NCBI GenBank assembly: GCA_019745195.1 | Contig: JAIETL010000020.1 | Location: 43,646 to 107,645, forward strand | Direction: 5' to 3' | Source: Beijerinckiaceae bacterium | Lineage (GTDB): Bacteria > Pseudomonadota > Alphaproteobacteria > Rhizobiales > Beijerinckiaceae | Length of the DNA stretch: 64,000 bases | Shown here: in pieces, positions 7,899 through 16,143 of the stretch | Position numbering within the stretch: the first letter of the stretch is position 1 | Layout of the letters: each line of letters starts with the position of its first letter | Translations under genes and position numbers: made by a program | The notes under the pieces: model-generated | What the model was told of the DNA's origin: nothing | The model's database searches: none | Seen by the model: only the letters and a program-made list of their open reading frames with translations

Positions 7899-9470
7899 GT
7901 GTCGTCACTTGCGCTTGCCCGCCGCCTTCGCCTCTCCGATGATGAGCGCGTGCAAAGTCATGACCACGATCGATCGGCGCTGCTCAGCGTTGCGGAGATG
8001 GCGGCCGCCGACCGCGCTGCGATTGCCGACGGAGCCACGGGCGCAGCGCTGATGGAGCGTGCCGGCCGGGCCGTCGCCGACGCGGTGAGCCGGCGGCTGC
8101 GGCCAGGCGAGGCCGTGCTGGTGATCTGCGGTCCCGGACATAATGGCGGCGACGGCTTTGTCGGAGCGCGGCTGCTGCGCGAGCGGGGTTTGCGCGTGAC
8201 GCTGGCGCTGGACGGCGCCCTCGACGCCATCCGGGGCGATGCGGTCGCGGCCGCTGCACGCTGGTCCGGTCCCGTCGAAGCGCTTCGATCGGTAGAGCCC
8301 GGCGAGCATGCGCTGGTCGTCGATGCCTTGTACGGTGCCGGGCTGAGCCGGCCGCTCTCCGGGGAGGCCGCGCTGCTGGTCGCCCGCGTCAATGCCGCCG
8401 GACGGCCGGTCGTGGCGGTCGACGTTCCCAGCGGCCTTTCCGGCGACAGCGGGCAGGTCGCCGGGCCTGCGATCGTGGCCGCCGAGACCGTGACCTTCTT
8501 CCGGCTGAAGCCGGGCCATCTGCTCTTCCCTGGACGCGCGCTGTGTGGCGTCGTCACGCTCGCCGATATCGGGATCGCGCCCGAGATCGTATTCGGTCCG
8601 GGCGGCGTCAGGCCGACGACGTTTCGCAACGATCCCGCGCTCTGGCGGACCCGTTTTCCGGCGCATGCCGCCGATACCCATAAATTCCGGCGCGGCGCGG
8701 CTCTGGTCGTCGCCGGCGGCCTCGATGGGGTCGGCGCGCCCCGGCTGTCGGCGCGCGCCGCGCTCAGGATCGGGGCGGGGCTCGTCACCGTCGCGTGTCG
8801 GCCCGAGGCGCTGGCGGCCCACGCCGCGCAGGGTCCGAACGCGGTGATGCAGCGCAGCTATGCCGATGATGCGGAGCTCGCCGCGCTGCTTGCCGAGCGT
8901 CGTCCGGCGGCGATCGTGGCCGGACCAGCGCTTGGCCTGGATTTAGCCGGCCGCGACGCGACGATGGCTGTGCTTCGATCGCCCGTTCCGGCCGTGCTCG
9001 ACGCCGACGCGCTGACGCTACTGTCAGGGCGGGTCGGCCACCTGGCGCGCATGGCCGCGCGACGAGGCGCGCCCTGCATTTTGACTCCGCATGAAGGAGA
9101 GTTCCAGCGCCTGTTCGGCGATATGCCACCGCCCGGCCTGGCATCGAAGCTCGATCGCGCCCGGCAGGCGGCACGGCTGTCGGGCTGCGTCGTCGTGCTG
9201 AAGGGCGCTGACACCGTCATCGCGGAGCCGGACGGCATCGCCGCGATCAACACGACCGGCTCGGCCGCTTTGGCGACAGCCGGGTCCGGCGATGTGCTGG
9301 CCGGCCTGATCGCCGGGTTGCTGGCCCAAAGCATGCCGGCTTTTGAGGCCGCCTGTGCCGCCGTGCACTTGCATGGGCTGGCCGGAGATGCGCTCGGCAT
9401 GGGGCTGATCGCCGACGATCTGCCGGAGGCGATTCCCGCCATCATGGCCGCGATGGCGGCGGACGCTTGA
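7899..9470 (+). CDS. nnr: Bifunctional NAD(P)H-hydrate epimerase / ADP-dependent NAD(P)H-hydrate dehydratase
   Basis: The 523-residue product joins two repair domains. The N-terminal YjeF domain (about residues 30-230) has GPGHNGGDGFVGAR and VDVPSGLSGDSG and epimerises damaged NAD(P)H hydrate. The C-terminal ribokinase-like domain (from about 245) has GGLDGVGAPRLSARAALRIG, LTPHEGEFQRL, and the catalytic NTTGSAALATAGSGDVLAG, and dehydrates the S-epimer using ADP. The start is uncertain: GTG 7899 gives extra N-terminal residues, and GTG 7950 gives a more usual beginning close to LLSVAEMAAADR. It is monocistronic and divergent from glnB. Confidence 0.92.
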   Translation: MSSLALARRLRLSDDERVQSHDHDRSALLSVAEMAAADRAAIADGATGAALMERAGRAVADAVSRRLRPGEAVLVICGPGHNGGDGFVGARLLRERGLRVTLALDGALDAIRGDAVAAAARWSGPVEALRSVEPGEHALVVDALYGAGLSRPLSGEAALLVARVNAAGRPVVAVDVPSGLSGDSGQVAGPAIVAAETVTFFRLKPGHLLFPGRALCGVVTLADIGIAPEIVFGPGGVRPTTFRNDPALWRTRFPAHAADTHKFRRGAALVVAGGLDGVGAPRLSARAALRIGAGLVTVACRPEALAAHAAQGPNAVMQRSYADDAELAALLAERRPAAIVAGPALGLDLAGRDATMAVLRSPVPAVLDADALTLLSGRVGHLARMAARRGAPCILTPHEGEFQRLFGDMPPPGLASKLDRARQAARLSGCVVVLKGADTVIAEPDGIAAINTTGSAALATAGSGDVLAGLIAGLLAQSMPAFEAACAAVHLHGLAGDALGMGLIADDLPEAIPAIMAAMAADA

Positions 9471-9485
9471 CCGTATGGCACAAAA

Positions 9486-9513
9486 ATGCCCGCCCTCCGA
9501 AGAGGGCGGGCAT
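9486..9513 (-). terminator. Rho-independent terminator (PRC-barrel gene; possibly also nnr)
   Basis: A perfect 12-bp stem ATGCCCGCCCTC/GAGGGCGGGCAT surrounds a CGAA loop. On the minus strand it runs into TTTTTG. It lies between the convergent nnr and PRC-barrel genes. Confidence 0.85.
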
Positions 9514-9542
9514 GAGCGCCGAATTCGATCGGCTCTCTCGGC

Positions 9543-10082
9543 TCAGCTTCCGGTGAAGGTCACGGCGGGAGCCGAGGTGAGCTGCTCCTTGGTCATGGTG
9601 ACCATGCCATGGTCCGGATACATGTTGGGCGCCTTCGGAGCGCTCGCAGCCGGAGCCGTGGCCGTCGACGTGGAGCCGCCGGCAGGCGCGGAAGCCGGGG
9701 CGGCGGCCGCCATCGGCTGGTCGCTCCAGGTGATCTGGCCGAACGGGATCGCCACATCCTTGGCGCCGATCCCGAGGAAGCCGCCGACGCCGACCGTCAC
9801 GGTCTCGATAGCGCCCGACTTGTCGAAGACGACCTCCGTGACGTCGCCGATCTTCTTCTGGTCGGGGCCGTAGATGTCGACGCCCATCAGCTTGGACGCA
9901 CGCCACTTGCCGGGCATGGCGAGATTCTGCGCCGGCTCCTTGGCCGCGACGGGCGCATTGGTCGCCGAGGGGGCGGTCGTCGCAGAAGGAGCGGACGGCG
10001 TGGGCGCCGAGGTCTGGGCGATGGCGGTGGCGGCAAGCAGGGAAAAGCCGATCGTGGAGATCGCAAGATTGCGCTTGAGCAT
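9543..10082 (-). CDS. Exported PRC-barrel domain protein
   Basis: The 179-residue product starts with a signal peptide (residues 1-22, MLKRNLAIS to AIAQ), followed by a Ser/Pro/Ala-rich linker. A PRC-barrel domain covers about residues 55-120 (ASKLMGVDIYGPDQKKIGDV, then KDVAIPFGQITW), and a second Ala/Pro-rich tail ends with MTKEQLTSAPAVTF. Exported PRC-barrel proteins are common in Rhizobiales and their roles are mostly unknown. ATG 10082 follows AGGAGGA; the frame extends 34 codons further upstream without a ribosome-binding site. It is monocistronic, with its own strong terminator. Confidence 0.8.
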   Translation of the reverse strand: MLKRNLAISTIGFSLLAATAIAQTSAPTPSAPSATTAPSATNAPVAAKEPAQNLAMPGKWRASKLMGVDIYGPDQKKIGDVTEVVFDKSGAIETVTVGVGGFLGIGAKDVAIPFGQITWSDQPMAAAAPASAPAGGSTSTATAPAASAPKAPNMYPDHGMVTMTKEQLTSAPAVTFTGS

Positions 10083-10296
10083 GGTGTCCTCCTGATGAGA
10101 TCCGCATGGTGCGGTATGAAAGGACAACGCGGTCGAAGCCGTTTGGTTCGCCAAGCGGACAGCCAAAAAATCGCCGCAGTGCATGCGAATCGGATGTTTC
10201 GCGCCGCCCTGCGGTCGTCGGGCCTGCCGTTCGTAACGGATTTCTTAGGATTTCAGGCGCTTTTCGCGGCTGGGGATGACAGATGATGGAGCGGCC

Positions 10297-10587
10297 ATGC
10301 GGCGACCCCTGATGCTGAACACCGGCCTCGCCACCGTTCTAGGGCTGAGTTTGGCCGGCGCGAGCGCGGTGCCGGCGCTGGCCTTCTGGGAGCGTTCGCA
10401 ATGGTCGCGTTGTTCGGATGCGCCCACAGTCGCGGAATGGAACCGCCTCCGCTGCCCTGCGATCGATCCCTATCATGACGCCGGCGGCTATTCCGGACAT
10501 CGCGACCTGGGAGGCGGCGTCCGGGGCGGTTTCTATCCCGACGACAAAAGGCGGCGCGGTGGCGTCATGGTTCAACGGCTCGGATAG
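10297..10587 (+). CDS. Small exported protein, unknown function
   Basis: From ATG 10297 the product is 96 residues with a signal peptide (about 1-30, ending VPALA) followed by a Trp/Arg/Gly-rich mature part with two Cys (RCSDAP and LRCPAIDP) that could form a disulfide. ATG 10276 in the same frame is an alternative start. No family recognised. It is isolated upstream of the tRNA-Lys gene, which is on the opposite strand. Confidence 0.5.
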   Translation: MRRPLMLNTGLATVLGLSLAGASAVPALAFWERSQWSRCSDAPTVAEWNRLRCPAIDPYHDAGGYSGHRDLGGGVRGGFYPDDKRRRGGVMVQRLG

Positions 10588-10627
10588 GACGATGAGACGC
10601 TTGCGCCGGGCCATGCCGCGACGGTGG

Positions 10628-10702
10628 TGGTGAGCGGGGAGGGGATCGAACCCTCGACCACATGATTAAAAGTCACGTGCTCTACCACTGAGCTACCCGC
10701 CC
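10628..10702 (-). tRNA. tRNA-Lys (anticodon TTT)
   Basis: On the minus strand the sequence folds as a full cloverleaf: acceptor GGGCGGG/CCCGCTC, D-arm GCTCAGTGGTAGAGC, anticodon stem CGTGA/TCATG with loop CTTTTAA (anticodon TTT), T-arm GAGGGTTCGATCCCCTC, discriminator A, and an encoded CCA at 10628-10630. Confidence 0.97.
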
Positions 10703-10860
10703 TCACTGGGGCGCTCACATAGGCAGGCAGGCGGGCGCGGTCAACCGCTCCGCGGCGCTTTCGGTCCTGGACGCCTTATGCGACATCGTGGACGGGGCAA
10801 TCGCGCCGGTGCGGGCCATTCGTTAACACCGTGGAAACCAGGACGCGCCACCATGGCGGC

Positions 10861-11172
10861 ATGGTCATCCGTCGCGGCATCCGCTCGATCGTCATCACCC
10901 TGGCGCTATACCTCGTCTCGGGCGCGGCGGTGTCGTATTTCCTGTTCCATGCCCAGCACGGCGCGCGCGGGCTGGAGGCGCGCGACGAACTCAAGGACGC
11001 GCTGGCGATCCAGGCGACCGAGCTTGCCGGGCTGACCGCCGAACGCAAGCTCTGGGAGCAGCGCCTGACGCTGGTGCGCGACGAATCCGTCGACCGCGAT
11101 CTGCTCGAGGAACAGGCCCGCACCACGCTCGGCCGCATCCACCGCAACGACGTCATCCTGATGGGACGCTGA
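10861..11172 (+). CDS. ftsB: Septum formation initiator FtsB/DivIC-like protein
   Basis: From ATG 10861 the product is 103 residues: a short cytoplasmic start (MVIRRGIRS), one transmembrane helix (about 9-28), then a coiled-coil with regular Leu spacing (residues 40-80) and the family's ending DLLEEQARTTLGRIHRNDVIL. FtsB links FtsQ and FtsL in the divisome. GTG 10831 would add 10 residues. The position just upstream of pdhA is the usual alphaproteobacterial arrangement. Confidence 0.85.
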   Translation: MVIRRGIRSIVITLALYLVSGAAVSYFLFHAQHGARGLEARDELKDALAIQATELAGLTAERKLWEQRLTLVRDESVDRDLLEEQARTTLGRIHRNDVILMGR

Positions 11173-11202
11173 ACGAGCCGCCACGCGCCGGCAAATCGTC
11201 CC

Positions 11203-11224
11203 ATTCGCGTCGATTAACGCGAAT
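11203..11224. promoter_or_regulatory. 8-bp inverted repeat upstream of the pdh operon
   Basis: ATTCGCGT and ACGCGAAT flank a 6-base centre, followed by an AT-rich stretch (GTTAATTATAAG) that could hold the -10 element of the pdh promoter. There is no T-run, so an operator or leader element fits better than a terminator for ftsB. Confidence 0.35.
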
Positions 11225-11349
11225 CCAGTTAATTATAAGAATCCCATATTTATCAGCGTCTTGTTCGATGCTGCATTGCGAGATGGCTTACTCGCCAAGG
11301 GTTTTGCGATCCTCTACAACCAAAGGCGATGTTCTCTGGAGGACCGCCG

Positions 11350-12441
11350 ATGGCCGTTGCCGCGCGCAAGACGAAAGCCCCCGCCCCAGCTAAGGCCCCG
11401 GCGGCCAAGTCGACGGCGAAGTCCGCCGCCAAACCGGCGACGAAGTCCGCCGGCAAGGCGCTGAGCAACATGCCGGTCTTCAGCAAGGAGGAGGAGCTTC
11501 ACGCCTATCGCGAGATGCTGCTGATCCGGCGCTTCGAGGAAAAGGCCGGCCAGATGTACGGCATGGGCCTGATCGGCGGCTTCTGTCACCTCTATATCGG
11601 CCAGGAGGCCGTCGTCATCGGCATGCAGATGGCCTCGAAAGAGGGCGACCAGGTCATCACCGGCTACCGCGACCACGGCCATATGCTCGCCTGCGGCATG
11701 GAATCGCGAGGCGTGATGGCGGAGTTGACCGGCCGGCGCGGCGGCTATTCGCGCGGCAAGGGCGGCTCGATGCACATGTTCTCCCGCGAGAAGAATTTCT
11801 ATGGCGGGCACGGCATCGTCGGCGCGCAGGTCTCGCTCGGCGCAGGCCTCGGCTTCGCCAACTGGTATCGCGAGGACGGCCGGGTCTCGATGGCCTATTT
11901 CGGCGATGGCGCGGCCAACCAGGGCCAGGTCTATGAGAGCTTCAACATGGCGCAGCTCTGGAAGCTGCCGGTCGTGTTCATCATCGAGAACAACCGCTAC
12001 GCCATGGGCACCTCGGTGAACCGCGCCTCGGCACAGACCGATTTCTCGAAACGCGGCATCTCCTTCGGCATTCCCGGCGAGCAGGTCGATGGCATGGATG
12101 TGCGCGCCGTGCGCGAGGCCGCCGCCCGCGCGATCGAGCATGCCCGTTCGGGCAAGGGCCCCTACATTCTGGAAATGCAGACCTATCGCTATCGCGGCCA
12201 TTCCATGTCCGACCCGGCGAAGTACCGCTCAAAGGACGAGGTCCAGCGCATGCGCGAGGAGCATGATCCGATCGAGCAGGTGAGGGGCCGCCTGACCCGC
12301 GACTTCAAGGTCGGCGAGGACGAACTCAAGGCGATCGACGCCAAGGTGCGCGAGATCGTCAACGACGCGGCCGAGTTCGCGACGCATGACCCCGAGCCGG
12401 ACGTCTCGGAACTGTTCACCGACATCCTGCTGGACGCCTGA
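11350..12441 (+). CDS. pdhA: Pyruvate dehydrogenase E1 component, alpha subunit
   Basis: The 363-residue product is the thiamine-diphosphate-binding half of an alpha2beta2 E1. After an Ala/Lys/Pro-rich N-terminal extension (about 1-38) the conserved core runs from EELHAYREMLLIRRFEEKAG through HMFSREKNFYGGHGIVGAQ to the ThDP/Mg motif GDGAANQGQVYESFNMA, and the phosphorylation-loop region YRYRGHSMSDPAKYRS. ATG 11350 is chosen over 11329 because TGGAGGA lies 7 bases before it. It starts the pdhA-cupin-pdhB-pdhC unit. The Lys-rich extension may help subunit binding, which is inference. Confidence 0.95.
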   Translation: MAVAARKTKAPAPAKAPAAKSTAKSAAKPATKSAGKALSNMPVFSKEEELHAYREMLLIRRFEEKAGQMYGMGLIGGFCHLYIGQEAVVIGMQMASKEGDQVITGYRDHGHMLACGMESRGVMAELTGRRGGYSRGKGGSMHMFSREKNFYGGHGIVGAQVSLGAGLGFANWYREDGRVSMAYFGDGAANQGQVYESFNMAQLWKLPVVFIIENNRYAMGTSVNRASAQTDFSKRGISFGIPGEQVDGMDVRAVREAAARAIEHARSGKGPYILEMQTYRYRGHSMSDPAKYRSKDEVQRMREEHDPIEQVRGRLTRDFKVGEDELKAIDAKVREIVNDAAEFATHDPEPDVSELFTDILLDA

Positions 12442-12445
12442 GACG

Positions 12446-12823
12446 ATGCCTGCCGTCAAATCGCTCGACGACGAGTTTTCGGCGGTGACCGAGCACTGGT
12501 CGCCGCGCGTCGTGGCGCAGGCGAACGGGCAATATGTCAAGATCGCACGGGTCGAGGGCGAGCTTATCTGGCACGCCCATGCCGAAGAGGACGAATTCTT
12601 CCTCTGCCGCAGCGGCGTCTTCGGCCTGCGGTTTCGCGACGGCTCGCAGGTTCTGCTGCATCCTGGCGACTGCTACGTCGTGCCCAGGGGCGTCGAGCAC
12701 CTTCCCTTCACGGTCGGCGGCGAGGCGCAGGTGCTCTTTGTCGAGCCGGCTGGCACCAAACATACCGGCGACGTCGTGAGCGAGCGCACGCGCTCGATCG
12801 AGACGCAGACCGCCCATCTTTAA
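12446..12823 (+). CDS. Cupin domain protein inside the pdh operon
   Basis: The 125-residue product is a single cupin barrel. Motif 1 is [16 protein letters not shown] (two His and one Glu metal ligands) and motif 2 is [18 protein letters not shown] (His ligand). It starts 4 bases after the pdhA stop and ends 23 bases before pdhB, so it is almost certainly co-transcribed. Small cupins of this type bind a metal and often a small ligand, and may be isomerases, dioxygenases or sensors; the substrate cannot be inferred. Insertion between the genes of the two E1 subunits is unusual. Confidence 0.85.
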   Translation: MPAVKSLDDEFSAVTEHWSPRVVAQANGQYVKIARVEGELIWHAHAEEDEFFLCRSGVFGLRFRDGSQVLLHPGDCYVVPRGVEHLPFTVGGEAQVLFVEPAGTKHTGDVVSERTRSIETQTAHL

Positions 12824-12846
12824 TCGCGACAGTTCAGGGTCCGCTC

Positions 12847-14268
12847 ATGCCGATCGACATTCTCATGCCTGCCCTTTCGCCGACGATGGAGCAGGGCAAG
12901 CTCGCCAAATGGCTCAAAGCCGAGGGCGACAAGATCAAGGCCGGCGACATCATCGCCGAGATCGAGACCGACAAGGCGACCATGGAGGTCGAGGCGGTGG
13001 ATGAGGGCATCCTCGCCAAGATTCTGATCGCGGACGGCACCGAGAATGTCGCGGTCAATACACCGATCGGCGTGATCGCGGCCGAGGGCGAGGATGCGAG
13101 CGCCGCAGCCAAGCCGGCGGCGAAATCCGCCGAACCGTCGCCGCAGGCCGCGCAGTCGGCCCCGCCGGCCGTCGAAGGCGAGGCGCCCAAGGCCGCCGCC
13201 GCTCCGAAGGCTGAATCGGCCGTCGCCAACCCGCCTGCGACGCCCAAGAGTTACGACGCCTCGTCGGAGTTCCCGGCCGGGGCCGAGATCGTCACCATGA
13301 CCGTGCGCGAGGCGCTGCGCGACGCCATGGCCGAGGAGATGCGCCGCGACGGCGACGTCTTCGTGATGGGCGAGGAGGTCGCCGAATATCAGGGCGCCTA
13401 CAAGGTCACGCAGGGGCTGCTGCAGGAGTTCGGCCCCAAGCGCGTCATCGACACGCCGATCACCGAGCATGGTTTTGCCGGCATCGGCGTCGGCGCGGCG
13501 CTGACGGGACTGAAGCCCATCGTCGAGTTCATGACCTTCAACTTCGCGATGCAGGCGATCGACCACATCATCAACTCCGCCGCCAAGACGCTCTACATGT
13601 CCGGCGGGCAGATGGGCTGCCCGATCGTGTTCCGCGGCCCCAACGGCGCGGCCGCCCGCGTCGGCGCGCAGCACAGCCACGACTATGCCGCCTGGTATTC
13701 GAACGTGCCGGGCCTGAAGGTGATCGCACCCTACAGCGCGTCGGACGCCAAGGGCCTGCTCAAGAGCGCGATCCGCGACCCGAACCCGATCATCTTCCTC
13801 GAGAACGAGATCCTCTACGGCCGCCAGTTCGAAGTGCCCAAGGGCGATGATTTCCTCATTCCCATCGGCAAGGCCAAGGTCGTCCGCGCCGGCGCGGATG
13901 TCACCATCGTCTCCTTCGGCATCGGCATGACCTATTCGCTCGCCGCCGCCGAGGCGCTGGCCAAGGAGGGCATCGAGGCCGAGGTCATCGACCTGCGCAC
14001 GATCCGGCCGATGGATATCGAGACGGTGATCGCCTCGGTCCAGAAGACGCATCGCTGCGTCGCGGTCGAGGAGGGCTTCCCGCAGTCGGGCGTCACGGCC
14101 GAGATCGGCATGAAGATCATGGAAGCGGCGTTCGACTGGCTCGACGCGCCGGTCGCCCGCGTCACCGGCAAGGACGTGCCGATGCCCTATGCGGCGAATC
14201 TCGAGAAGCTCGCGCTGCCGAATGTCGGCGAGGTCGTCGCGGCGGCCAAAGCCGTCTGCTATCGCTGA
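12847..14268 (+). CDS. pdhB: Pyruvate dehydrogenase E1 component, beta subunit with N-terminal lipoyl domain
   Basis: The 473-residue product carries an N-terminal lipoyl domain (residues 1-78, lipoylation Lys43 in [10 protein letters not shown]), an Ala/Pro linker (about 80-140), and the E1-beta transketolase-like domain (from about 145, [13 protein letters not shown] through the C-terminal transketolase domain). Lipoylated E1-beta is typical of alphaproteobacterial PDH. A 49-bp stretch around the lipoylation site is identical to the pdhC copy. It follows the cupin gene and ends 15 bp before pdhC. Confidence 0.96.
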   Translation: MPIDILMPALSPTMEQGKLAKWLKAEGDKIKAGDIIAEIETDKATMEVEAVDEGILAKILIADGTENVAVNTPIGVIAAEGEDASAAAKPAAKSAEPSPQAAQSAPPAVEGEAPKAAAAPKAESAVANPPATPKSYDASSEFPAGAEIVTMTVREALRDAMAEEMRRDGDVFVMGEEVAEYQGAYKVTQGLLQEFGPKRVIDTPITEHGFAGIGVGAALTGLKPIVEFMTFNFAMQAIDHIINSAAKTLYMSGGQMGCPIVFRGPNGAAARVGAQHSHDYAAWYSNVPGLKVIAPYSASDAKGLLKSAIRDPNPIIFLENEILYGRQFEVPKGDDFLIPIGKAKVVRAGADVTIVSFGIGMTYSLAAAEALAKEGIEAEVIDLRTIRPMDIETVIASVQKTHRCVAVEEGFPQSGVTAEIGMKIMEAAFDWLDAPVARVTGKDVPMPYAANLEKLALPNVGEVVAAAKAVCYR

Positions 14269-14283
14269 GAGGGGGCGCAACCG

Positions 14284-15621
14284 ATGCCGACCAACATCCT
14301 GATGCCCGCGCTCTCTCCCACGATGGAGAAGGGCAATCTCGCCAAATGGCTGAAGAAGGAAGGCGATGCGATCAAGTCCGGCGACATCATCGCCGAGATC
14401 GAGACCGACAAGGCGACCATGGAGGTGGAAGCCGTCGACGAGGGCATCCTGGCGAAGATACTGGTGCCGGACGGTACGGCAGATGTCGCGGTCAACGAGA
14501 TCATCGGTGTGATCACGGCAGAAGGCGAGGATGCGAAGGCGGCGAGCGCGCCGGCCAAGTCCGAGACTCCGAAGGCTGAAGCGCCCAAGGCGGAGGCTGC
14601 GGCGAAGGCCGCCGACCCGGCTAAGCCGGCCGAAGCTGCGCCGGCCAAAGCCGATGGCAATCGCCCCTTCGCCTCGCCGCTGGCGCGGCGTCTGGCGAAG
14701 GAGGCCGGGCTCGACCTCGCCAGGGTGCAGGGCTCGGGCCCGCATGGCCGAATCGTCGAGAAGGACATCGCGGCGGCCAAGGCCGGCGGAACGGCGAAGG
14801 GCGGCGCGACCCCTCATCCGGCGGCTGCGCCGCCACCTTCTCCCGCAAGGGGAGAAGGGAAGGCCGCGCCGCTCGCCACCGGCCCGTCCGACGAGCAGAC
14901 CAAGAAGCTGTTCGCCGCAGGTTCCTACGAGGAAATCCCGCATGACGGCATGCGCAAGACGATCGCGCGCCGCCTGCTGGAGGCCAAGCAGACCGTCCCG
15001 CATTTCTACGTCACGGTGGATTGCGAGCTCGACGCGCTGCTGAAGCTGCGCGGCGAACTCAATGCAGCCGCTCCCGAGAAGGACGGCAAGCCGGCCTACA
15101 AGCTCTCGGTCAACGACATGGTGATCAAGGCGCTCGCGCTGGCTTTACGCGCGGTGCCCGACGCCAATGTGAGCTGGACCGACGGCGCCATGCTCAAGCA
15201 CAAGCATGCCGATGTCGGCGTCGCTGTCTCGATCCCGGGCGGACTGATCACGCCGATCATCCGTGACGCCTGCCACAAGACGCTGAGCCAGATCTCCAAC
15301 GAGATGAAGGACATGGCCGGCCGCGCCAAGGCCCGCAAGCTGAAGCCCGAGGAGTATCAGGGCGGCACCACGGCGGTCAGCAATCTCGGCATGTTCGGCG
15401 TCAAGGATTTCGCCGCCATCGTGAACCCGCCGCATGCGACGATCCTGGCGGTCGGCGCCGGCGAGCAGCGGGCCGTGGTCAAGGGCGGCCAGCTCGCGGT
15501 CGCGACCGTGATGTCGGTGACGCTCTCGACCGACCACCGCGCGGTGGACGGCGCGCTCGGCGCGGAGCTGCTGGCGGCGTTCAAGGGCTATATCGAGAAG
15601 CCGATGGCGATGCTGGTGTGA
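14284..15621 (+). CDS. pdhC: Dihydrolipoamide acetyltransferase (E2) of pyruvate dehydrogenase
   Basis: The 445-residue product has one lipoyl domain (1-78, Lys43), an Ala/Lys/Pro linker, the peripheral subunit-binding domain (about 127-162, [19 protein letters not shown] with [11 protein letters not shown]), a second linker, and the acetyltransferase catalytic domain (from about 205 to the end) with the active-site [14 protein letters not shown]. It transfers acetyl from lipoamide to CoA and forms the complex core. The second linker (Thr176 to Lys193) is encoded by a palindromic repeat element seen elsewhere in this window. Confidence 0.96.
   Translation: MPTNILMPALSPTMEKGNLAKWLKKEGDAIKSGDIIAEIETDKATMEVEAVDEGILAKILVPDGTADVAVNEIIGVITAEGEDAKAASAPAKSETPKAEAPKAEAAAKAADPAKPAEAAPAKADGNRPFASPLARRLAKEAGLDLARVQGSGPHGRIVEKDIAAAKAGGTAKGGATPHPAAAPPPSPARGEGKAAPLATGPSDEQTKKLFAAGSYEEIPHDGMRKTIARRLLEAKQTVPHFYVTVDCELDALLKLRGELNAAAPEKDGKPAYKLSVNDMVIKALALALRAVPDANVSWTDGAMLKHKHADVGVAVSIPGGLITPIIRDACHKTLSQISNEMKDMAGRAKARKLKPEEYQGGTTAVSNLGMFGVKDFAAIVNPPHATILAVGAGEQRAVVKGGQLAVATVMSVTLSTDHRAVDGALGAELLAAFKGYIEKPMAMLV
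14811..14860 (-). repeat. Palindromic repeat element translated inside pdhC
   Basis: The element has two stem-loops: GGCGGC-TGC-GCCGCC (14820-14834) and CCTTCTCCC with GGGAGAAGG (14836-14858). Its CTTCTCCC core and CCCTCATCCG/GGATGAGGG end match, in reverse orientation, the intergenic repeat at 31110-31156. It is in frame and encodes about 18 linker residues ([18 protein letters not shown]), so the gene tolerates it. It resembles Rickettsia-type palindromic elements found inside genes. Confidence 0.75.
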
Positions 15622-15631
15622 GGGGCGTGTC

Positions 15632-16117
15632 ATGCCGGGCGCGGGTGGCGGAGCGTCTGCGGGAAATCGCCTCGCCATGGCATCGCTGATCATCGCCGGA
15701 ATGTCACTCGGCGCCTCGGCGCTGCAGAACCTCAATTATTCCCGCAGCATCGACAGCGTCCAGCGCAACGTGCTGCGGGCGGAAAGCCTGCGCAGCTGCA
15801 AGGACATCATTGCCGTCTTCTTCGAGTTTCGGCTGAAGGCAGAGATCGCCAACATGAGCGGCGCGGCGATGGCTTCCCTCATCGAGCTCAAGGGCCTCGC
15901 CTACCGCTTCGGCGCCCTGGGAACCTTTCTCGCCAATTTTCAGGACCGGCCGGCGCGAGATCGCTACAGCGCCCTGTCCTGGCACCTGAACCGGATTGCC
16001 GAGACCGGAGCGGGCGAGCCCAAGGCTGAATTTGACAAGCTCTTCGCAGAAGCCGACCGCCAGTTCGGAGCAATCAACGACGATTGCGTTAGGGCGGCGA
16101 CCGGCCACCTTCTCTGA
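15632..16117 (+). CDS. Membrane-anchored protein of unknown function within the pdh cluster
   Basis: The 161-residue product has one transmembrane helix near the N-terminus (about residues 12-32, MASLIIAGMSLGASAL) and a long, mostly helical soluble part with two Cys (RSCKDII and DDCVRAA). I do not recognise a family. It lies 10 bases after pdhC and 26 bases before lpd, on the same strand. The layout (short N-terminus, one helix, helical remainder) would place the soluble part outside the cytoplasm or make it a membrane tether. Confidence 0.6.
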   Translation: MPGAGGGASAGNRLAMASLIIAGMSLGASALQNLNYSRSIDSVQRNVLRAESLRSCKDIIAVFFEFRLKAEIANMSGAAMASLIELKGLAYRFGALGTFLANFQDRPARDRYSALSWHLNRIAETGAGEPKAEFDKLFAEADRQFGAINDDCVRAATGHLL

Positions 16118-16143
16118 CATCGTGCCGACAGGAGCCTAGAGTC

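Noticed and set aside
12820..15003. 727-codon antisense frame across pdhB and pdhC
   Set aside because: It is the shadow of two well-recognised genes; its repeated look arises from the duplicated lipoyl domains on the other strand.
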